Below, piece after piece: positions 1-5,050 of a DNA stretch of 6,634 nt. The number at the start of each line of letters is the position of its first letter. Within the stretch, counting starts at the first letter, position 1. The translations under genes were made by a program, and so were the position numbers. A model generated the notes under the pieces. It saw nothing but the letters and a program-made list of their open reading frames with translations. It did not search any database and was not told where the DNA came from. The stretch is from JAQVOO01 sp964524755. Its GTDB lineage: Bacteria; Spirochaetota; Spirochaetia; Sphaerochaetales; Sphaerochaetaceae. The DNA is taken from the NCBI GenBank assembly GCA_964524755.1, contig CAZGDR010000068.1, positions 1 through 6,634 on the forward strand. Reading direction: 5' to 3'.

Positions 1-1322
1 CGATCACGGTCATACGGGCGATCACTTCTCTGGCGATCTCGATCAAAGGAAGGTTTGTCACCCCTTGGCTTTCTATCACGAGGACGGTCGTCTTCTGTGA
101 CCTTGGTCTCGTTTCGTACTATTTCGGGACTTTTCATAACTGGAGCTGCTGTTTCCCCAGGATGCCTCCGTTCATAACGTCTTTGTTTTGCATTTTTACC
201 ATCGTCGGGTTGTTGTACAGCTTTACTTTCATCCCAATCTAGAACAAAAATATCGTCTTCCTCATCACCTTCATAATCGGCTACATCTTCAATAATTTCA
301 TCTTCGTTTTGCAAATCAACCATAGGCTTTATCGCCTCAATTAAAGTCTCTTCCACCTTTTCGGTGAGAACTTCTTCAAGCACCTCTTCTTTCAGAGATG
401 CTTTTACATCTTCTTTCTTCTCCAAAATCCAACTCCTTAGAGAACGCCTCTTTGTGGAGAAACCGGGGGCCGCGATATCCCTAGTAATCTCTCGCACATC
501 ATATCCGTGGAGTCTGCTTTTTTCGAATCGAAATCTTCTATGATCCGTCGAGAACAACAGTTTTCCACCATCAACCAATAATCCGTTGAGAAGTCCAATG
601 AATTCAACGTAATCACGTTGTACATTAAACTCATGCTCCTTTTTACTGCTGTTGGAAAAACTCGGCGGGTCGACAATAATAAGGTCGAACTTCCTCCGTT
701 CTTTCACAGCGTTTCTTATATACTCTCTAGCATCCTGGGAAACACAGGGATACGCACCCCCTGAAAATCCGTTCGCGGCCAGATTCTGTTCACATTTTAG
801 TGTGTTTTTAGATAAAAAATCGACAGAGGTCACACTACTCGCACCACCTGCAGCTGCAGCAACACTAAATCCGCCTGCTTTTGAAAATAGAATTAGGACA
901 TCCAAATGCAAACTTATATCCTGCAACTCTGTTCTCAAAACTGCTCGGTTCAGAACCAATCCAGTGTTATTAAATTGCGAGAGATCAACATTAAATTTTA
1001 ATCCATTTTCTTGTACGATTAAGATTAAGGCTTGGTTCCTCTGCCACTTACTAGTATACACCACATTGCTGGGCTCCACATAGAGCATACGGGATGTAAT
1101 ATCACATATTTGTTCTTTATCTTTTTCTGTAGGCTCCCAATCTTCTTCATTGTTTGTGATAAGCACATAAGCACCATACAGGTCTACAGAAATAGGAAGA
1201 TCCATCAAGTTACGATCATACACACGCATAACATCTGTTTGTTGTTTAAGCATGATCCGTCTCATTTGGAGCGCATTGCGCTTCAATAATTTACCAAAAT
1301 CCTTCGCTACGTATTCGTTCAT
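1..1322 (-). CDS. RlmK-like class I SAM-dependent rRNA methyltransferase, 3' end cut by window edge
   Basis: Likely methylates 23S rRNA using S-adenosylmethionine. Reading from 1322 to position 1 gives 440 codons without a stop. Residues 8-54 and 85-300 resemble, from memory, the RlmK half of E. coli RlmL (m7G2069 methyltransferase). Seen directly: RVYD near 33-36, the SAM-binding loop LFSKAGGFSVAAAAGGA (145-161), acidic VD at 167-168, N-x3-NG at 180-185, the catalytic-region motif DPPSFSNSSKK (218-228), VQRD (234-237) and a closing W298. Residues 301-440 form an extra tail: a Glu-rich helical stretch (about 305-332), an acidic stretch (338-365), then a basic Arg/Asp-rich low-complexity region. 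The start is firm: AGGAAGG lies at 1325-1331 and an in-frame stop at 1341-1343 rules out any upstream start. It is divergent from the sugar operon. RlmI-type specificity cannot be excluded. Confidence 0.85.
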   Translation of the reverse strand, partial: MNEYVAKDFGKLLKRNALQMRRIMLKQQTDVMRVYDRNLMDLPISVDLYGAYVLITNNEEDWEPTEKDKEQICDITSRMLYVEPSNVVYTSKWQRNQALILIVQENGLKFNVDLSQFNNTGLVLNRAVLRTELQDISLHLDVLILFSKAGGFSVAAAAGGASSVTSVDFLSKNTLKCEQNLAANGFSGGAYPCVSQDAREYIRNAVKERRKFDLIIVDPPSFSNSSKKEHEFNVQRDYVEFIGLLNGLLVDGGKLLFSTDHRRFRFEKSRLHGYDVREITRDIAAPGFSTKRRSLRSWILEKKEDVKASLKEEVLEEVLTEKVEETLIEAIKPMVDLQNEDEIIEDVADYEGDEEDDIFVLDWDESKAVQQPDDGKNAKQRRYERRHPGETAAPVMKSPEIVRNETKVTEDDRPRDRKPRGDKPSFDRDRQRSDRPYDRD

Positions 1323-1395
1323 AACCTTCCTGATTGCCTTTCATCGCCGGAGTATATATGATAAAATAAGAAAAAGATAGTGAAGAGGAAAGCCA
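1323..1395. promoter_or_regulatory. Divergent intergenic promoter region
   Basis: This 73-base spacer must carry the start signals of both the minus-strand methyltransferase and the plus-strand sugar operon. The plus-strand promoter is listed separately. For the minus strand, TATACT (complement of 1351-1356) or TATCAT (complement of 1358-1363) could serve as a -10 box, but neither has a good -35 at normal spacing. The two -10 boxes lie back to back or overlap, so polymerases could compete for them. Confidence 0.5.
1334..1362 (+). promoter_or_regulatory. Sigma-70-type promoter of the sugar operon
   Basis: The -35 box is TTGCCT (1334-1339, 4 of 6 consensus bases), the spacer is 17 bases, and the -10 box is TATGAT (1357-1362, 5 of 6). 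Transcription would begin near 1369, giving a short leader of about 27 bases before the ATG at 1396. The ribosome site AGAGGAA (1384-1390) sits inside that leader. Confidence 0.6.
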
Positions 1396-1881
1396 ATGGA
1401 AGACGATGCAAAGAAATTCATCGAAGATCTCGAAGCTCGATTCGGTGGAAAAGTAGGATATCGAACGTACAGCACTTGGTTTGCATCAGATGCAGGTATT
1501 ATCAGAGAATTTGGAGTATTTGTCTACGAAATAGATGGTATTTTCCACTTTGAGGACTTTGAACGTAAGCCTTCTATGTTTGGCTTTTCTATAAAACCTC
1601 ATAAAAACCAACCTGCATATGTCAAAATGGAGGGTTCTTTCCTCCCAGAAAAAATTCAAAGTATCTCTATAGTTCCAAAATCACAGGCGTCAGCTTGTGC
1701 TCAAGGGCACCGTGAGCAGGCCTCGATAGCTCCCGCAAGTACCCTGCAGAAGTTATTTTCCCCATTAGTTACGCGTGTAGTAGTATCAGATGGGACAACC
1801 TATTTTTTTGAACTAATTAATCACAAGGAATTCGCTCATCATATTAGGGAGGTTTCCAATGGGAGCATTCAAGGCGTATGA
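1396..1881 (+). CDS. Conserved-looking hypothetical protein, first gene of the sugar operon
   Basis: I do not recognise this 161-residue protein. It has no signal peptide or membrane segment, so it is probably cytoplasmic. It starts with a charged helix (about 1-16). Alternating hydrophobic, beta-like stretches follow at about 38-56, 61-67, 87-95 and 125-141, and it closes with a probable helix (143-153, KEFAHHIRE). The strand-rich body with a final helix, plus a VSDGTTYFFEL strand pair before that helix, could suggest a PH-like fold, but this is only inference from pattern. A linker rich in Ala, Ser and Gln (97-116) separates two halves. The ATG follows AGAGGAA by 5 bases. Its last 23 bases overlap the start of the mutase gene, whose ribosome site lies inside this gene, so the two are very likely translationally coupled and may act together. 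Confidence 0.8.
   Translation: MEDDAKKFIEDLEARFGGKVGYRTYSTWFASDAGIIREFGVFVYEIDGIFHFEDFERKPSMFGFSIKPHKNQPAYVKMEGSFLPEKIQSISIVPKSQASACAQGHREQASIAPASTLQKLFSPLVTRVVVSDGTTYFFELINHKEFAHHIREVSNGSIQGV
1846..1852 (+). promoter_or_regulatory. Ribosome binding site fixing the mutase start
   Basis: AGGGAGG lies 6 bases before the ATG at 1859, within the end of the upstream gene. It supports the overlapping start. The encoded N-terminus (FKAYDIRG) also matches the usual start of the phosphohexomutase family. Confidence 0.75.
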
Positions 1882-3196
1882 TATCCGAGGTATTTATAAT
1901 AAAGATTTTGATAAAGATTTTGTTTATAAAGTAGGATATTTTCTCCCTTCTCTGCTCAAAACTGATCATATTGTTGTGGGCAGAGATGTCCGTACAACCA
2001 GTGATGAAATCTTCGAATATTTAGCCAAAGGAATACATGATGCCGGAGCCGATGTCTGGGATATAGGCTTGGCAACAACTCCTATGGTCTATTTTGCAAC
2101 GGTTCATTTAGCAGCTGGAGGATCCGTCCAAATCACTGCTAGCCACAATCCTGCCATATATAATGGACTCAAAATTTCACGTAAGGGAGCTCTTCCTGTG
2201 GGAGAAGATACTGGCTTACGAGATTTGGAGAAGTTAGTGCATGAGGGGACTATTACAAAAGCTAAAAAACCCGGTAAAATTATAAGCAAACCAGTTAAAG
2301 ACGATTATATCGAATTCTTACGAGCCTATGTTCCAGATGTATCAAATTTAAATATAAGCATAGATCTTTCACATGGTATGGCAAATCTCTTAACTAAAGA
2401 TCTATTAGGAGAACAACACCATTATCTGTACGATCACTTTGATGGCACGTTCCCTGCCCATGAACCCAATCCGTTAGATGAAGAAAACTGTAAAGATATT
2501 AAGGCGGCCGTACTCGCTACTAAGAGTGACATAGGTATTATCTTTGACGGAGATGCTGATCGGGTAATGTTTATTGATGAAAAGGGACGCTTTATTCAAC
2601 CTGATTATATCACTGCGGTCATTGGTGAATATTATTTAACTCAGGAAAAAGGAACCGTCCTACAAGATATCAGAACCAGTAGATCAACTACTAACTACTT
2701 AGAGAAACTAGGCGCAGATGTCATTACGTGGAAAGTTGGTCATGCTTTTGCAAAAGTAAAACTACGTGAAATAAACGGAATTTTTGGCGGGGAATTAGCA
2801 GGACACTATTACTTTAGAGATTTCTTCTATTGTGATTCAGGCATGTTAGCGACCTTAATAGTATTACATGTGGTAGCAAAGATTCATGCTGAGGGAAAAA
2901 CACTCTCCAGTTTCATTGACTCCATTATCACCTACTTTAATAGCGGAGAACGTAACTTTAAGCTTGCTCAAAAAGATGAAGCCATGGCGGCCTTATACCA
3001 AAAATATGGAGTTGCACAAAACCCCATCAAAGTGTTAGATTTCGATGGATATCGAATAGAATTTGAAGATTGGTGGTTTAATGTGCGAAAATCTAATACA
3101 GAACCTTATTTACGTTTGGTTGCTGAAGCGCAGACAAAAACTCTATTAGCGGAGAAAATAGCTGAGATATCGGCAGTAATCAATAGTTTCTCCTAA
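1859..3196 (+). CDS. Phosphomannomutase/phosphoglucomutase (alpha-D-phosphohexomutase family)
   Basis: A cytoplasmic enzyme that moves phosphate between C6 and C1 of hexoses (mannose and/or glucose), supplying sugar-1-phosphates for nucleotide-sugar synthesis. All four family signatures are visible. The phosphoserine loop TASHNP has catalytic Ser95. The Mg-binding loop DGDADR covers 230-235. The sugar-binding loop GGELAGH covers 310-316, and the phosphate-binding loop RKSNTEPYLR covers 410-419. Its 445 residues match the usual length of 440-470. In the sugar-binding loop the Ser commonly seen in GE-x-SGH is Ala314. It overlaps the upstream hypothetical gene by 23 bases and is followed 44 bases later by galE, in one operon. 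ManB/AlgC-type enzymes often accept both glucose and mannose, so the preferred substrate is not settled. A phosphoglucosamine mutase (GlmM) is less likely because GlmM has a different phosphoserine-loop sequence. Confidence 0.93.
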   Translation: MGAFKAYDIRGIYNKDFDKDFVYKVGYFLPSLLKTDHIVVGRDVRTTSDEIFEYLAKGIHDAGADVWDIGLATTPMVYFATVHLAAGGSVQITASHNPAIYNGLKISRKGALPVGEDTGLRDLEKLVHEGTITKAKKPGKIISKPVKDDYIEFLRAYVPDVSNLNISIDLSHGMANLLTKDLLGEQHHYLYDHFDGTFPAHEPNPLDEENCKDIKAAVLATKSDIGIIFDGDADRVMFIDEKGRFIQPDYITAVIGEYYLTQEKGTVLQDIRTSRSTTNYLEKLGADVITWKVGHAFAKVKLREINGIFGGELAGHYYFRDFFYCDSGMLATLIVLHVVAKIHAEGKTLSSFIDSIITYFNSGERNFKLAQKDEAMAALYQKYGVAQNPIKVLDFDGYRIEFEDWWFNVRKSNTEPYLRLVAEAQTKTLLAEKIAEISAVINSFS

Positions 3197-3240
3197 GCGA
3201 GTTACTTCAATCTCATAATCTGCAACAAGAGGAGAATTTT

Positions 3241-4224
3241 ATGAAAGTCTTACTCTGCGGTGGCGCAGGATATATAGGAACACACGTAGCCTTAGAATTT
3301 TTAAAAAGAGGCGATACCGTAGGTATTCTTGATAACTTCTCAAGTGGTCTACGTGAAAACATTAGCCCTAAAGTTCAATTATTTGAAGGAGATGTTCTTG
3401 ATCGCTCCCATCTGGATAAAACTCTCAGTGCCAAGTGGGACATGGTAGTTCATCTAGCAGCCTTCAAAGCTGCTGGAGAATCAATGCTTGAGCCTGCAAA
3501 ATACGCTAATAATAATATCAATGGCTCACTACTCTTAATTTCAGCTTGTGTTGATCACGAAATACCTAACTTTATCCTCTCCTCCTCTGCTGCTGTATAT
3601 GGAGAACCCATATACCTGCCTGTTGATGAACAGCACCCTACTAATCCAACTAACTATTATGGTTATACCAAACTGGTGATTGAAGAAAATCTTGCTTGGT
3701 TTTCACGCCTAAAAGGGCTTAATTATGTCTCTTTACGCTATTTTAATGCGGCAGGTTATGATCCAGATGGAAAAATGTTAGGTCTCGAAACAAATCCAGC
3801 TAATCTCATTCCTGTGGTAATGGAAGTCGCTAGTGGTCGACAGAAATATATTCAAATCTTTGGTAATGACTACCCTACTGAAGATGGAACAGGGGTACGA
3901 GATTACGTCCACGTAACGGATCTTGCTGTTGGCCACGTCCAAGCAGCTGATTATCTCATGCAGGGAAATGAATCTCTCATAGTAAACTTAGGAAGCGAAC
4001 AAGGGTTAAGTGTACAAAAGATTATAGATAGTGCTCGCAAGATTACTGGTAAATCTATTCCTGAAAGAATTGTAGCTAGACGTCCTGGAGATCCAGCTCA
4101 ACTCATTGCATCGTCTTCTAAAGCCCTAGAGAAGCTAGGTTGGAAAGCTAAATTTAGCTCAGTCGATACAATCGTTGAAACGACATGGAATGTCTATCAA
4201 GCAAATGCTAGGAATAATGGGTGA
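3241..4224 (+). CDS. galE: UDP-glucose 4-epimerase
   Basis: An NAD-dependent cytoplasmic enzyme of the extended short-chain dehydrogenase family that interconverts UDP-glucose and UDP-galactose. The 327-residue length is normal. Seen directly: the NAD-binding GGAGYIGTH (7-15), Asp31 after the second strand for the ribose hydroxyls, HLAA (71-74), the catalytic Ser in SSSAAVYG (Ser116), the YxxxK pair Tyr140 and Lys144, RYFNAAG (167-172), and the substrate-binding block from YPTEDGTG to VRDYVHVTDLA (211-229). Near the C-terminus RRPGDPAQLIAS places Leu288 where E. coli GalE has Tyr299, by my manual alignment, which may widen the pocket for N-acetylated sugars. The ribosome site AGGAG (3230-3234) lies 6 bases before the ATG. 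It is the last protein gene of the operon, and no terminator lies between it and the tRNA. Confidence 0.95.
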   Translation: MKVLLCGGAGYIGTHVALEFLKRGDTVGILDNFSSGLRENISPKVQLFEGDVLDRSHLDKTLSAKWDMVVHLAAFKAAGESMLEPAKYANNNINGSLLLISACVDHEIPNFILSSSAAVYGEPIYLPVDEQHPTNPTNYYGYTKLVIEENLAWFSRLKGLNYVSLRYFNAAGYDPDGKMLGLETNPANLIPVVMEVASGRQKYIQIFGNDYPTEDGTGVRDYVHVTDLAVGHVQAADYLMQGNESLIVNLGSEQGLSVQKIIDSARKITGKSIPERIVARRPGDPAQLIASSSKALEKLGWKAKFSSVDTIVETTWNVYQANARNNG

Positions 4225-4239
4225 TACTCCAAAAACGTA

Positions 4240-4268
4240 TTGACATGAAAAGGTTAATCCGGTAAATT
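4240..4268 (+). promoter_or_regulatory. Promoter of tRNA-Asn
   Basis: A perfect -35 box TTGACA (4240-4245), a 17-base spacer and a -10 box TAAATT (4263-4268, 4 of 6 consensus bases). Transcription would begin near 4275, about 25 bases before the mature tRNA. It lies immediately after galE, so the tRNA can be made independently of the operon. Confidence 0.7.
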
Positions 4269-4299
4269 ATCCAATGTTCGTACGTTAGGTAATAAGCAT

Positions 4300-4372
<73 letters not shown>

Positions 4373-4382
4373 CAAAACTAGT

Positions 4383-4424
4383 AAAGGCCAGATTCTTTTA
4401 ATAAGAATCTGGCCTTTTGTTTTT
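4383..4424 (+). terminator. Factor-independent terminator after tRNA-Asn
   Basis: A perfect 15-bp inverted repeat (4383-4397 with 4403-4417) encloses the loop TTAAT and is followed by TTTTGTTTTT (4415-4424). It begins 10 bases after the tRNA and probably also ends read-through from galE. On the minus strand the hairpin is followed only by TTTACTAGTTTT, so it may act weakly for the converging membrane-protein gene, which ends 18 bases away. Confidence 0.93.
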
Positions 4425-4442
4425 CTGTTACCGCTATTCTAA

Positions 4443-4838
4443 TTATTCTTGAAGTATCCAGATCGCAGAATGCCCCTTTTCATCTCCTCGGCAAGGAGGA
4501 AATCTTTTCCCCTCTTCCATCTCTACTGTTCGATGGGGATGTTCCTGACACACATAGACTCCAGACTTTTCACATACGGAACCTGTTTTAGTAGAGTTAT
4601 CGACTTCAGTTGAATCTTTTTGAGTGGCTTCCCCATTATCATCATGCGAAAGGACATTCTTTTTAGTTTGAGCAAGCTCTTGGAAATATTTAATCCATAC
4701 CAATACTATAAGGGCTAAAATTATGATCAAAGAGAAAATGTTCAACGTCACTTTAGACCCTGGAATGAGAATAATTATAATTAAAATTAAAACCAAAAGA
4801 AGGGAAATGGCTAGTGATCTTTTCAAAGACTTGTTCAT
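4443..4838 (-). CDS. Small two-helix membrane protein with zinc-ribbon-like C-terminal tail
   Basis: A 131-residue protein of unknown function. A basic N-terminus (MNKSLKRS) precedes two hydrophobic helices at about 8-26 and 33-49, separated by a short PGSK turn. This suggests an inner-membrane hairpin with both ends in the cytoplasm. A polar Asp/Ser/Thr-rich linker (about 57-88) leads to a compact C-terminal domain (89-129). There C97-x2-H100 and C116-x6-H123 look like a metal-binding site around GVYVC, a GKRFPPC knuckle and a final HSAIW strand. This pattern recalls small zinc-ribbon proteins of the form YxC-x2-C ... FPPC ... HxxxW, but with His in two ligand positions; zinc binding is inferred, not shown. 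The start follows AGGAGG by 9 bases. It converges with the tRNA and is separated from the nucleotidase gene by a terminator, so it is probably a single-gene transcript. Confidence 0.8.
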   Translation of the reverse strand: MNKSLKRSLAISLLLVLILIIIILIPGSKVTLNIFSLIIILALIVLVWIKYFQELAQTKKNVLSHDDNGEATQKDSTEVDNSTKTGSVCEKSGVYVCQEHPHRTVEMEEGKRFPPCRGDEKGHSAIWILQE

Positions 4839-4847
4839 AATAAAAGG

Positions 4848-4853
4848 CCTCCT
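4848..4853 (-). promoter_or_regulatory. Strong ribosome binding site of the membrane-protein gene
   Basis: A perfect AGGAGG on the minus strand lies 9 bases before the ATG at 4838. It supports that start and suggests the gene is really translated. Confidence 0.75.
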
Positions 4854-4873
4854 ATTTAAACCTTTCTTGTTAC

Positions 4874-4888
4874 ATCATCCAGGATGAT
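4874..4888. repeat. Inverted repeat in leader of the membrane-protein gene
   Basis: ATCATCC and GGATGAT, perfect 7-base arms around a single A, lie between the predicted promoter and the ribosome site of the 4443-4838 gene. The one-base centre is too small for an RNA hairpin loop without opening some pairs, so a site bound by a dimeric protein is more likely than a hairpin. No regulator is identified. Confidence 0.4.
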
Positions 4889-4932
4889 TTAATCCAATCC
4901 ACAAACAGAAGAAAATCGAACTCCTTCACTCT

Positions 4933-4961
4933 ATAATAGTACACTATATGCAAATACACAA
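4933..4961 (-). promoter_or_regulatory. Probable promoter of the membrane-protein gene
   Basis: On the minus strand the -35 is TTGTGT (complement of 4956-4961, 3 of 6 consensus bases), the spacer is 17 bases and the -10 is TATTAT (complement of 4933-4938, 5 of 6). A start near 4926 gives a leader of about 88 bases that contains the inverted repeat and the AGGAGG site. The surrounding DNA is AT-rich. The weak -35 leaves doubt. Confidence 0.5.
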
Positions 4962-4999
4962 ATAATTTAATAGACAGTCATTTTCACAGTGATTAAACG

Positions 5000-5026
5000 A
5001 AATAAAGCCGCCCCTCACGGGGCGGC
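5000..5026 (-). terminator. Factor-independent terminator of the 5'-nucleotidase gene
   Basis: A perfect 8-bp GC-only stem (5007-5014 with 5019-5026) has a four-base loop (GTGA on the minus strand). It is followed on the minus strand by TTTATTT (complement of 5000-5006). It begins 24 bases past the stop codon at 5051-5053 and insulates the downstream membrane-protein gene. Confidence 0.88.
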
Positions 5027-5050
5027 CAGATAATTCAATCAGATGAGCTT

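Noticed and set aside
437..676. Short minus-strand reading frame that might suggest a frameshifted methyltransferase.
   Set aside because: It lies in a different frame from the continuous 440-codon methyltransferase frame, which carries all family motifs unbroken. It is a shadow.
652..1289. Two plus-strand reading frames of 143 and 85 codons.
   Set aside because: They lie wholly antisense to the conserved methyltransferase domain and show no recognisable features.
4932..4937. Perfect TATAAT on the plus strand.
   Set aside because: No -35 box at suitable spacing, and any transcript would run antisense into the nucleotidase terminator and gene. The AT-rich minus-strand promoter explains the composition.
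4839..5050. Possible small gene or riboswitch in the 212-base gap.
   Set aside because: The gap is explained by a promoter, leader with an inverted repeat, ribosome site and the nucleotidase terminator. I see no conserved riboswitch pattern or small coding frame with a ribosome site.
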